Assembly (NCBI GenBank): GCA_963846005.1 | Contig: CAWJUH010000001.1 | Coordinates: 1,240,001-1,304,000, forward strand | Reading direction: 5' to 3' | DNA: 64,000 bases | Source of the DNA: CAVSUR01 sp963846005 | GTDB lineage: Bacteria > Actinomycetota > Actinomycetes > Streptosporangiales > Streptosporangiaceae | In this document: positions 36,900-45,005 of the stretch, piece by piece | Layout: every line of letters starts with the position of its first letter | Position numbering within the stretch: the first letter of the stretch is position 1 | Translations under genes and position numbers: made by a program | The notes under the pieces: generated by a model | Told to the model about the DNA's origin: nothing | The model's database searches: none | The model's input: the letters and a program-made list of their open reading frames with translations, nothing else

Positions 36900-37897
36900 G
36901 AGGTCACCCGGCTTCGCCGCTGGAACATCGAGAACATAATGGCGAACAGGCCCAGCAGAACGGCCAGCAGCAGAGCCTCCGCACTGGATGCGCCCACGTT
37001 TGCGTAGGCGGTCAGGAACTGGTAGACGCGGATGCTGACAACCTGAGTCCCCGCCGCTCCCCCGGTGAGCAGGTAGACGTCATCGAACTTGTTGAACGTC
37101 CAGATGAACCGGAGCAGGACCAGCAGCAGGGTCACGTTGCGGAGCTGCGGATAGATGATGTACCTGAACCGCTGCAAGGTCGTAGCGCCATCCACCTTCG
37201 CCGCCTCCTCCAGCTCGGACGACAGGGCCTGGATCCGGGCGCTGTAGAAAAGGAAGGCGAAAGGGAAATAACGCCACGTGTCGAACAAGATCACCATGAT
37301 CAGGGCGGTAGGAACGGAGACGGTGTTCCCCGTAAGCGGCAGGTGGCCCGTCTGCTGGCTTAGGAACGGGATCGCGTGTCCCCAGCCAAGCCAGCTGACC
37401 CCGATCCGGTTAACCAGCCCCAGCGTCGGATTGAGCATGACCTGCCACACGTAGGCGGCCGCCACGACGGGCGCCACATAGGGCAGCAGCATCACACCGC
37501 GCACCAGGAACCGGCCGCGGAACTGCTTCCGCAGGGCCAGTGCGGCGGCCAGCCCTAGGATGACCGACAGGGCCGTGCCGAAGACGCTGTAGATGAGGGT
37601 GGCGAGCACGCCGCTCGCGAAGCCCGGGTCCTTGACGACCTGCTCGATGTTGGCCAGGGTGTAGGGACCCAGGACGCCCGCCGACCTGATGTTGAGCAGG
37701 GTGACCCGCTGAAAGGCCAGCAGGACCGTCCAGACGGCGGGGATGATGACGATGAGCAGCAGGACGCAGACGGCGGGAACGGACATGGCCAGCCCCCACC
37801 GCGCGTCCGCGCTGTGAAGCGACCGGCTCCGGGGTGCCCGGGCCCCGGAGCGCCGAGTTTCGGCAGGCTCCGGCCGGCTCGGCAGGTGAACGGTCAA
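36896..37897 (-). CDS. Carbohydrate ABC transporter permease (MalF type)
   Basis: A 333-residue permease: a basic cytoplasmic N-terminus (about 1-35), helices from LAMSVPAVCVLLLIVIIPAV onward, and the EAA loop LEEAAKVDGATTLQRFRYII. It pairs with the overlapping MalG-type permease and with the lipoprotein encoded just upstream to form a sugar importer. Confidence 0.94.
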   Translation of the reverse strand: MTVHLPSRPEPAETRRSGARAPRSRSLHSADARWGLAMSVPAVCVLLLIVIIPAVWTVLLAFQRVTLLNIRSAGVLGPYTLANIEQVVKDPGFASGVLATLIYSVFGTALSVILGLAAALALRKQFRGRFLVRGVMLLPYVAPVVAAAYVWQVMLNPTLGLVNRIGVSWLGWGHAIPFLSQQTGHLPLTGNTVSVPTALIMVILFDTWRYFPFAFLFYSARIQALSSELEEAAKVDGATTLQRFRYIIYPQLRNVTLLLVLLRFIWTFNKFDDVYLLTGGAAGTQVVSIRVYQFLTAYANVGASSAEALLLAVLLGLFAIMFSMFQRRSRVTS

Positions 37898-38000
37898 GAC
37901 TCCTCCTGTCCTGCGCCCGGCCTCTGGGCATCAGATCGCTGGCCGCGGCGCCGGGCACGCTCGCGCAGTTCACACCGGGCGAGCGTGCCCGGTCCGGATC

Positions 38001-39392
38001 CTAGAGATTGGCCTGGACGCTCTTGACCTGGCTGACTGCCTGCTGATTCGCGCCGGCGGGGGAGAGCGAGCCGCTGATCATGGAACTGATGGCATTCGGG
38101 ACCGGCTCCGACGCCAGGGTCGCCCCGAGCAGAGCCCCCTGCCCGTAGGGCAGACCCCACTCGGTGATCTTGCCCGGCCCGGCGAGCAGTGCGCTGATGG
38201 TCGGGGCCGTGTAATAGGCGGACGTCGGCTTGCCGGATCCCAGGGCGATCGGCAGGGAGGACCACTGCTTGGCGATCGGCCCGGCGCCCGTCGAGGTCCG
38301 GACGGGCAGCTTGCCCGGCGGGTCGAGCGACAGCCAGGAACCGTATCCCTGGTTCATCATGAACGCGACGAGTTTCTCGGCGGCCGCCTTGTTGGGCGAG
38401 TTCTTGGTGATCACCCAGGAGGAAAGCTGCCCATAGTCGGTCGCAGGCTGTGAGCCGCCGCTGAGGGAGGTGACGATGCTGCTGTTCTTGGCCAGGTAGG
38501 CGGGGTCCGACCGGCACTCGGCGCAGCTGGGCACCGAACCCTGCTCCTGGCCAGCGAGGATGGGCAGGATATAGGACGACCAGATGATCATCCCGGCCTT
38601 GCCCGCCAGGTACTCCTGCGAGGTCGTGTCGACTGTCTGGCTGCCCGAGACAGAGTAGTTTTTGATGAGCTTGTTGTAGAAGCTGAACGCCTGCTGGCAC
38701 TGGGGCGAGCCCAGCGTCACGTTTCCCTTGGCGTCCACGAGCTGACAGCCGTTGGCCATGCTCACGTACTCGAAGGTCTGCTCGGTGAAGGCGTCGTTCG
38801 CGTCTGTGGCCGCCACCATCCCGATGTAGCCGTGGGCCTTCAGAGCGGCGGCGTCGGACAGGATGGACGCATAGGTGGTCGGGGCGGGCAGGTGGTATTT
38901 GGCGAACAGGTCCCGCCGGTAGACCAGCATCTGCACCCAGCTGTCACTCGGGACCCCGACGAGCGCATGGTTCTGCGTGGCCAGCTGGAGCGCCTTCGCC
39001 TGGAAGGTCGAGCGCCCGAGCTTGTCCACGACCGCGGTCGCCGCCGCAGTATCGGCGATATTCTCCTTCGCCAGCTGGTCGGCGTCCGACACCGGGAGAG
39101 CGCCGATGACATCCGGCAGGTTACCGGCCGCGGCCGAGCTGGTGACCAGCGTGGAGAACTGGTTTTCCGCCACCCCGACCAGGTTGACGTGAATCCCGGT
39201 CGAGGCGGTGAACTGGGCCAAGATTTTTCGCTGTTCCGTCATCCGCTGCGGGTCGTTCTCCTCGCTCCATACGGTGAGGGACTTGCCCGAGGCATGGCCG
39301 CTACCGCCTGAGGAGCTGCAGCCGACGAGGGCGAGGCTGCCCACCGAGGCCACGGCCAGTACGAGCGCTGCCGTCCGGCGTTGTCTGAGCAT
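38001..39392 (-). CDS. Sugar-binding lipoprotein of ABC importer
   Basis: A 463-residue extracytoplasmic solute-binding protein. The lipoprotein signal is MLRQRRTAALVLAVASVGSL followed by the lipobox ALVGC (C25), then a Ser/Gly linker and the type-1 family sequence (SLTVWSEENDPQRMTEQRKI, AGNLPDVIGALPVSDADQL, GYIGMVAATDANDAFTEQTF). ATG 39392 has GGGGAGA upstream. It is the first gene of the minus-strand operon and faces the divergent catabolic genes. The oligosaccharide or glycoside bound is unknown. Confidence 0.95.
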   Translation of the reverse strand: MLRQRRTAALVLAVASVGSLALVGCSSSGGSGHASGKSLTVWSEENDPQRMTEQRKILAQFTASTGIHVNLVGVAENQFSTLVTSSAAAGNLPDVIGALPVSDADQLAKENIADTAAATAVVDKLGRSTFQAKALQLATQNHALVGVPSDSWVQMLVYRRDLFAKYHLPAPTTYASILSDAAALKAHGYIGMVAATDANDAFTEQTFEYVSMANGCQLVDAKGNVTLGSPQCQQAFSFYNKLIKNYSVSGSQTVDTTSQEYLAGKAGMIIWSSYILPILAGQEQGSVPSCAECRSDPAYLAKNSSIVTSLSGGSQPATDYGQLSSWVITKNSPNKAAAEKLVAFMMNQGYGSWLSLDPPGKLPVRTSTGAGPIAKQWSSLPIALGSGKPTSAYYTAPTISALLAGPGKITEWGLPYGQGALLGATLASEPVPNAISSMISGSLSPAGANQQAVSQVKSVQANL

Positions 39393-39474
39393 GGTGTTCT
39401 CCCCTATGAGGCTCTTGAGGGCATCTCTGTTCGCCTTCGCGGCAGCGTGCCAACGGACTGAGCGGGCCATCTCG

Positions 39475-39548
39475 GCCGACCATAGCTCCACTTATGCGTA
39501 TTGACAAGACATAAGTTGCCTACCTAAAGTTCAAAGCCGTCCTTTAGG
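39475..39548. promoter_or_regulatory. Divergent promoter with two palindromes
   Basis: ACTTATG (39490-39496) and CATAAGT (39510-39516) are perfect inverted repeats with a 13-bp spacer; CCTAAAG (39523-39529) and CTTTAGG (39542-39548) form a second pair. On the minus strand TTGTCA and TATGGT lie 17 bp apart and fit a sigma-A-like promoter for the lipoprotein gene. TTGACA at 39501 could serve the plus strand. The palindromes are good candidates for the ROK operator. Confidence 0.6.
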
Positions 39549-39584
39549 GTGCCCCTAGGCACGGAACGGGAGGAACGCAGGTCG

Positions 39585-40664
39585 GTGCACCGTGAAGTTG
39601 AGTTCAGCGGTCCTGGGACCGTCCGGCTGGTTCCGATGGAGGCCCCGCGGCCGGGCCGGGGCGAGGTCCTGATCTCCACCCTCTACTCCGGCATCTCCGC
39701 CGGAACGGAGCTGACCGCCTTTGCTGGTACTAACCCGTATCTGCACCGGCATTGGGACGAGCGGCGGCGGCTCTTCGTGGACGGCGCCCCCACGTTCCCG
39801 TACCCGCTGCGCGGCTGGGGGTATGAGGAGGTGGGCCAGGTGACCGAGGCCGGCCCGGGCACCGCCACCGATCTCATCGGCGCCACGGTGTGGGGCGCCT
39901 GGGGCCACCGTTCCGCCGGCATCCTGCCCGTGGAGACCGCCCGCCACCAGGTGCTCGGCAACCGGATACCGCCGGTGTGCGGGGTGTTTGCCCGGCCGGG
40001 CGCGGTCGCCCTCAACGCCCTGCTCGATGCTGATCCCCGGCTGGGAGAGATTCTGGTCATCTTCGGGCAAGGGGTGATCGGGCTCTTGCTGACGGCGCTA
40101 GCCAGTTCGGCCGGTGCCGAGGTCGTCGCCGTGGACCCGGTCCAGGAGCGGCTGACGCTGGCCAGCCGCTTCGGAGCCGGGGCCGTGGTCTCCGAGCCCG
40201 CTGCGGCCGCGGAACAGGTCCGCGACCTGACCGCGAACCGGGGCGCCCCGGTGGCCGTGGAGCTGAGCGGCAACGGGGCAGCCCTGCACGAGGCCGTGCG
40301 GACCGTCGGTGTGAACGGGACCGTGATCGCGGCCGGCTTCTATCAGGGATCCCTCGGTGCGGTGCGCCTAGGCGAAGAATTCCACCACAACCGGGTCCGG
40401 CTCATCAGCTCCCAGATCAGTGCGGTGGATCCATCCCTGACCGGCCGCTGGGACAAGGCCCGGCTACACCGCGAGGTGATGACCCAGATGGCCAGCGGCC
40501 GCCTCGACCCGTCACCTCTGGTGTCTCACTACATATCTGTCGAGAACTGCCAGAACGCCTACGAGCTACTCACCTCTGGAGACCCGCGTGCCCTACAGGT
40601 TGTCCTCGAATTCGGCGACCAACGCCCCCCGGCTGTCGGTTCAGGAGCAGCTCATCCCGGGTGA
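39585..40664 (+). CDS. MDR-family dehydrogenase without catalytic zinc ligands
   Basis: A 359-residue medium-chain dehydrogenase/reductase. The segment LYSGISAGTELTAFAGTNPY replaces the usual CGTDxH zinc site, as in BchC-like or sugar-specific members, and the NAD(P)-binding GQGVIGLLLTALASSAGAEV motif follows. GTG 39585 is chosen because GGGAGGA lies 10 bp before it; GTG 39549 is also open. It is the first gene of the plus-strand catabolic operon and probably oxidises a sugar or polyol released by the hydrolase. Substrate unproven. Confidence 0.88.
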   Translation: MHREVEFSGPGTVRLVPMEAPRPGRGEVLISTLYSGISAGTELTAFAGTNPYLHRHWDERRRLFVDGAPTFPYPLRGWGYEEVGQVTEAGPGTATDLIGATVWGAWGHRSAGILPVETARHQVLGNRIPPVCGVFARPGAVALNALLDADPRLGEILVIFGQGVIGLLLTALASSAGAEVVAVDPVQERLTLASRFGAGAVVSEPAAAAEQVRDLTANRGAPVAVELSGNGAALHEAVRTVGVNGTVIAAGFYQGSLGAVRLGEEFHHNRVRLISSQISAVDPSLTGRWDKARLHREVMTQMASGRLDPSPLVSHYISVENCQNAYELLTSGDPRALQVVLEFGDQRPPAVGSGAAHPG

Positions 40665-41454
40665 CTCACTGCAGGAGAAGTTCGAGATAATCACTGCGCT
40701 CGGCTACCAGGGCATAGAAGTGCGCTCCCGCGGCGAGTTCCAGTTCGCTGAGCGGGAGAAGGAGATCCAGGCCGCCGTGCGGGACGGCGTGGTCATCTCC
40801 TCGGCTTGCGCAGATATGCGCTGCTTCATCGGGGACCTCACGCCGAACCGGCGGCGCGAGGCGCGGGAGAACCTCAAGTCACAGCTGGGCGTCATTGCCC
40901 GGTGCGGCGGTCAGGGGATCGTGGCGCCGGCCAGCTACGGCCTGTTGTCCCGGCGCCTGCCGCCCTACATCACGCCGCGGTCGGCCGAGGAAGACCTCGA
41001 GATCGTGGTCGATGCCCTGGCCGAGCTGGGCCAGGTGGCCCGGCAGGAGGGCGCATTCCTCTTTCTGGAGCCGCTCAACCGTTACGAGGACTTCATCCTC
41101 AACACACTGGCGCAAGGTATCGACATGATCGGCCGGGCCGGGGCGGCCGGCGGGGTCAGCCTGTGCGCCGACTTTTACCACATGAACATCGAAGAAGACG
41201 ACATCGCCCAGTCCATGGTGCTGACCGGTGAGCACCTGGGCCACGTGCACGTCAGCGATTCCAACCGGCATGAGCCGGGAGCCGGCCACGCCGACTGGCT
41301 CGGAGGCATGGCGGCCCTGCTGGCCGCCGGTTACGCTGGGTGGATGGCGCTGGAATGCCGGCCGCGCCACGATCTAATGTCCTGCCTCGTCACCTGCCAC
41401 GAGACCATAGTCCGGGCCCAGGCCGCGGTCGCCTGCCCGGACGCCGGCCGGTGA
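40588..41454 (+). CDS. TIM-barrel sugar isomerase/epimerase (AP-endonuclease family 2 fold)
   Basis: A 288-residue xylose-isomerase-like TIM barrel. Conserved metal-site segments are visible: FLFLEPLNRYEDFILNTLAQ (Glu), SLCADFYHMNIEEDDIAQSM (Asp, His), HLGHVHVSDSNRHEPGAGHA (His, Asp) and WMALECRPR (Glu). GTG 40588 overlaps the dehydrogenase by 77 bp; a later start is possible. Such enzymes isomerise or epimerise keto- or aldo-sugars and often accompany oxidising enzymes in inositol- or keto-sugar-type pathways. Confidence 0.88.
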   Translation: MPYRLSSNSATNAPRLSVQEQLIPGDSLQEKFEIITALGYQGIEVRSRGEFQFAEREKEIQAAVRDGVVISSACADMRCFIGDLTPNRRREARENLKSQLGVIARCGGQGIVAPASYGLLSRRLPPYITPRSAEEDLEIVVDALAELGQVARQEGAFLFLEPLNRYEDFILNTLAQGIDMIGRAGAAGGVSLCADFYHMNIEEDDIAQSMVLTGEHLGHVHVSDSNRHEPGAGHADWLGGMAALLAAGYAGWMALECRPRHDLMSCLVTCHETIVRAQAAVACPDAGR

Positions 41455-42833
41455 GCGTCCTGCCGTCCGCCCTGTCGCCAGTTCCCGGAGAGCGCAACGG
41501 GCAGCGCGGGAAATGGCGCGATGCGCTGCGGACCCTTCTCCTGAACTGGCGCGGCATGTCAACCGTCCCGTCGCGCCACCTCTACCCCCACCAGTGGAGC
41601 TGGGACTCCGCCTTCATCGGCATCGGCCTGGCCCGCTGGCACCAGATCCGGGCCGAGTCCGAACTGCTGACCGTATTCGCCGGTCAATGGGCCAACGGGA
41701 TGCTCCCGCACATCATCTTCAACCGCTCCATCCCCGACGAGGCCTACTTCCCCGGGCCGTCCTTCTGGCAGGCGCCGCCCCCGCCGCAAGGGCCCCCGGT
41801 GGCGACATCAGGTATAACGCAGCCTCCGGTGCACGCGGCCGCAGCCCTGGAGGTGTACAGGCGGGCCGCGGACAAGGAGCAGGCCCGCGCGTTCCTGGCG
41901 CGGCTCTACCCTCGTCTGGCGCGGCAGCTGGCCTACCTGGCGGCGGCCCGGAATATCGGCCGCGGCGGGCTGCTGTCCATCGTTCACCCCTGGGAGAGCG
42001 GACTCGACAACAGTCCCTCCTGGGACGCCGCCATGAAAAGCCTGCCCGTCGACAATTCCTACCCGGTGCCCCGGCGACCGGACATCGCCGTGGTCGACCC
42101 GAGGGAGCGCCCGAGCGGCCGCGAATACTCACTCTACGTGCTCCTGTCGGAGCGTTACCGGGACTCCGGCTACAGCGACGCCTATCTGCGCGACGAGCAT
42201 CCGTTCGTCGTGGAAGACCCGCTTTTCAACGCGTGCTACATCTGGTCGCTGGACGCCATGGCCGTCATCGCGAAACTGATCGGCCACGAGGGCGGCCCCT
42301 ACCTAGACCAGGCAGGGCTAGTCCAGGATGCCCTGATCGCCAGGCTCTGGAACGGCCGAGCGGGCGTCTTCCAGGCGCGCGACGTCCGCCGTGACCAACT
42401 GTCGGCCGCCGTGACCGTGGGAGGCATCGTGCCACTTCTCGTGCCCGCCCTGCCAGGCCGTCAGGCCGACACACTCCGCGAGGTCCTCCTATCTGACCGC
42501 TTCCGCCTGGCGGACATGCGGTTCGGTGTGCCGACCAACGACCTGACCGCAGCCACCTTCGACTCACGGCTCTACTGGCGCGGCCCCACCTGGGTCAACA
42601 CCAACTGGCTGCTCTGGAAGGGCCTGCGGCAGCACGGCTATGGCGAGGAAGCGAGCCTCGTGCGCGCCGGAGTGCTAGCCGCAGCGGAAGCGGCGGGCCT
42701 CTACGAATATTTCGACCCATTCGACGGAACCGGCCGCGGCAGCGCCGCCTTCAGCTGGACCGCCGCGCTCGTCATGGACATGGCGGCGACCGGGAGCGAT
42801 CTGTCTGCAGACGGCGACGTGCCCCGACTATAG
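41451..42833 (+). CDS. GH63-like glycoside hydrolase (glucosyl/mannosylglycerate hydrolase type)
   Basis: A 460-residue (alpha/alpha)6-barrel hydrolase. Segments WSWDSAFIGIG (49-59), HPWESGLDNSPSWD (179-192), YWRGPTWVNTNWLLWKGL (376-393) and GLYEYFDPFDG (417-427) are those of GH63 and the glucosylglycerate/mannosylglycerate hydrolases. D186 and E420 sit where that family's acid and base lie, so activity is likely. GTG 41451 overlaps the previous stop (GTGA). The operon thus imports a glycoside, cleaves it, and oxidises/isomerises the product. The exact substrate is an inference. Confidence 0.88.
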   Translation: MSVLPSALSPVPGERNGQRGKWRDALRTLLLNWRGMSTVPSRHLYPHQWSWDSAFIGIGLARWHQIRAESELLTVFAGQWANGMLPHIIFNRSIPDEAYFPGPSFWQAPPPPQGPPVATSGITQPPVHAAAALEVYRRAADKEQARAFLARLYPRLARQLAYLAAARNIGRGGLLSIVHPWESGLDNSPSWDAAMKSLPVDNSYPVPRRPDIAVVDPRERPSGREYSLYVLLSERYRDSGYSDAYLRDEHPFVVEDPLFNACYIWSLDAMAVIAKLIGHEGGPYLDQAGLVQDALIARLWNGRAGVFQARDVRRDQLSAAVTVGGIVPLLVPALPGRQADTLREVLLSDRFRLADMRFGVPTNDLTAATFDSRLYWRGPTWVNTNWLLWKGLRQHGYGEEASLVRAGVLAAAEAAGLYEYFDPFDGTGRGSAAFSWTAALVMDMAATGSDLSADGDVPRL

Positions 42834-42839
42834 CGGTAG

Positions 42840-43150
42840 ACGGCCGGAACGAGGTGCGCTGGGGCACTCCCGACACCGGCGCATCTCGCACGCCTTCGCG
42901 CTGGAAATCGCGCTCTTCATCGGCAAGCAGCACGTCAAACGGGCCGTGGCAGAGCAGGACGAATAGGCACGGGACATTTCCGGCCGCCTGATGGCGCAGA
43001 ACTTCCCCGCCAGGGAAGTGCACATAGCACCCAGGCCCGATGACACGGCCGTTGGCGTCGAACTGCCCCTCCAGGACGACGATGGTATGTGCAGCCGTGT
43101 GCTGTGGGTCAAGGCATGGCGGAATGGGGGCTCAAGGACAAAGGAATGAG
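42840..43150 (-). pseudogene. Cupin (ChrR-like) fragment
   Basis: Two shifted frames on the minus strand encode SFVLEPPFRHAL then DPQHTAAHTIVVLEGQFDAN, GRVIGPGCYVHFPGGEVLRH and FVLLCHGPFDVLLADEE, which together form one cupin barrel with HTIVVLEGQF and HFPGGEVLRH motifs. There is no start codon in the second frame and a one-base shift at about 43108. Downstream sequence is unrelated. A dead fragment at the island's right end. Confidence 0.65.
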
Positions 43151-43312
43151 CACCGGCGGATGACCACTCCCAGGCGCTGATCGGTTGCTGCGCATACCGA
43201 GGCTTCCGCGTGATTCTCCCTGGTCTTCTCCATCACTCAGCGTGATGCCGCCTGACGGCATATCCGGTGCCGGCCGCTGGCTCGGCGTGACGTAGCTGTC
43301 CGTCAATCCTCA

Positions 43313-44594
43313 CTAGGGGCTGATGCATCGCCCGGCCAACGGGATGGGCGTGCCAATCAGCCCGGGGCTCAAAGTCCCTGCGGTCACCGAGCCCATCTGC
43401 CCCGCCACCTTGCCAGTATGCGCCTCCGCCTTCTGACCGAGAAGGCGATCCATTACCCCGGCGCCGGTGGTGATCACCGGGCGCAGCTCGTGTCGGTACA
43501 CGGTTTCGGTGGTGCGGATATCTGAATGGCCCGTCAGCCGGGCGATCTCTTCCACGGGGACGTCTCCGTGGGCCGACATGATGCTCACGAACGTGTGCCT
43601 GAGGTCGCGTGGTGCCCAGTCTTCGCCGATCCCGGCGTTGCGGCATATGCGCCGCAGCGACCGCCGGACGTGAGAATGGTCGAGCGGCGTGCCGACAGTT
43701 GACGCGAACACCAGGCCGTGCTCTTCCCAGAGCGGCCCGGCGTTGAGCCGCTCGCGCCGCTGATGTTCCCGATGTTCGCGCAGCGCTTTGACCGTCATCT
43801 CGGGCAGGGCCAGCGTCCGCCGCGAGGACCGGGTCTTCACATCGCCGTGGGCCCGCACTGACCGCCAGACGCAGATAGCCCCGGCGTCCCAGGTCGACGT
43901 GGTCCCAGCGGAGTGCCCGGGCCTCTTCGGAGCGGATGCCTGTACTGAGTGAGACGACCAGGTATGCATGCAACCGGTACCGGCAGGCCGCCTCCAGTAG
44001 CGCGGCGGCCTGGCCGAGGCTCAGAGATCTTGAGGGCCTGCCCTGCGTGCCGCCCTTGGGAGCCCGGATCAGGGCAGCTACGTTCCTGCGCACGAGATCG
44101 CTGGCTTCTGCCTGCCGGATCGCCCGGACCAGCACCTGATGCGCGATCGTCACGGTGCGGCTAGAGCGCGTCGCGCCGATCCTGGTGAGCGCGGCCCGCA
44201 CGTCGGCTGCGGCGAGGTCGCGCAGCGGGATGCCGCCGATCAGCGGCAGCAAGGGTGCGGTCACCTCCCGGTAGGTCGACACCGTCTTGGGCGAGCGGCC
44301 GTCCAGGCCATGCTCCAGCCAGTCCGTGAGGGCGTCAGCCACCTTGTAGGAAGCCGACGGCTTGACGCCATGGTCGAGTTCCTCGTGCAGCGCCTTGAGC
44401 TTGTCTTTGACCTCGGATTTGGTGCGACCCGAGACCTTGCGGCGGACCCGCTGGCCGTCCTCGATGCGCGATATCGCTCCCCGCCACCGGCCAGGGCAAT
44501 GCCGGTGATGCTCTGGGTCCCGGCACTGACCGCAGTGGTCGAAATAGATGGCATCGCCGCCACGCCGGCCCCGACGCTGGACTGCCTCTGGCAC
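43313..44594 (-). pseudogene. Tyrosine site-specific integrase of the tRNA-Pro island, one frameshift
   Basis: From ATG 44594 the protein carries an arm-binding/AP2-like N-terminus, a SAM-like core-binding domain (SYKVADALTDWLEHGLDGRS) and the start of the catalytic domain with Arg I in LSTGIRSEEARALRWDHVDL. At about 43889 an extra G (CTGGGAC for CTGGAC) shifts the frame; the other frame continues CVWRSVRAHGDVKTRSSRRT, RDLRHTFVSIMSAHGDV and LTGHSDIRTTETVYRHEL, which holds the catalytic Tyr. It starts only 77 bp from tRNA-Pro and reads away from it, the usual island arrangement. Confidence 0.9.
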
Positions 44595-44597
44595 AGC

Positions 44598-44632
44598 GGG
44601 AGCCTACCACTCAGGCTCCCGCTTAGGCTCCC
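44598..44632. promoter_or_regulatory. Candidate integrase arm-type sites (right end)
   Basis: GGGAGCCTA (44598-44606, inverse of TAGGCTCCC), CAGGCTCCC (44612-44620) and TAGGCTCCC (44624-44632). The direct pair is spaced 12 bp, identical to the pair at 8159/8171. They lie between the integrase start and the tRNA-Pro att site and may also regulate the integrase gene. Confidence 0.65.
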
Positions 44633-44668
44633 CAGCGAGGGTCAACCGCCGCTAGTAAGCCCCTGAAC

Positions 44669-44716
44669 AGTCGGGATGGCGGGATTCGAACCCGCGGCCT
44701 CCTGCTCCCAAAGCAG
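44669..44716 (-). other. att site within intact tRNA-Pro
   Basis: 48 bp shared with 8009-8056, differing at 44681 and 44693 only. These two positions pair with each other in the T stem, so both copies form a perfect T arm. The shared block runs from just past the tRNA 3' end to the anticodon stem. Confidence 0.88.
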
Positions 44717-44745
44717 GCGCGCTAACCAAGCTGCGCTACATCCCG
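44671..44745 (-). tRNA. tRNA-Pro (TGG anticodon)
   Basis: 75 nt with a complete cloverleaf: acceptor CGGGATG/CATCCCG with discriminator A, D arm GCGC-AGCTTGGTTA-GCGC, anticodon stem CCTGC/GCAGG around loop TTTGGGA, and T arm GCGGG/CCCGC around TTCGAAT. CCA is not encoded. The 3' half is part of an integration site and has probably been supplied by the integrated element. Confidence 0.96.
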
Positions 44746-44831
44746 TCGCCATCGTGATGGTAGCGGACCTGCCGGCCACGCCGCCGGTCCCGGCGAGCCG
44801 GTACGCTACGTGGTGGCGGCCCGGCCGCCGC

Positions 44832-44905
44832 GCGGGCGTAGCTCAATGGCAGAGCCCCAGCCTTCCAAGCTGGTCATGAGGGTTCGATTCCCTTCGCCCG
44901 CTCCA
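44832..44905 (+). tRNA. tRNA-Gly (TCC anticodon)
   Basis: 74 nt including an encoded CCA: acceptor GCGGGCG/CGCCCGC, discriminator T, anticodon stem CCAGC/GCTGG around CTTCCAA, T arm with GGTTCGATTCC. It is divergent from tRNA-Pro with an 86-bp gap. An integrase remnant lies just downstream of its 3' end, so it is a likely second integration site. Confidence 0.95.
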
Positions 44906-45005
44906 ACCCGAAAGCCCAGGCCAACGAGCATCATCGGGCCACAGTGCAGACCTTGGCCGATAACCGCCGACCGCTCCGGGCCACACGGGCCACAAGACCT
45001 GGACA

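Noticed and set aside
8057..44670. The island as a conjugative or replicating actinomycete element (AICE)
   Set aside because: No TraB/FtsK-like translocase, replication initiator or excisionase could be recognised in it.
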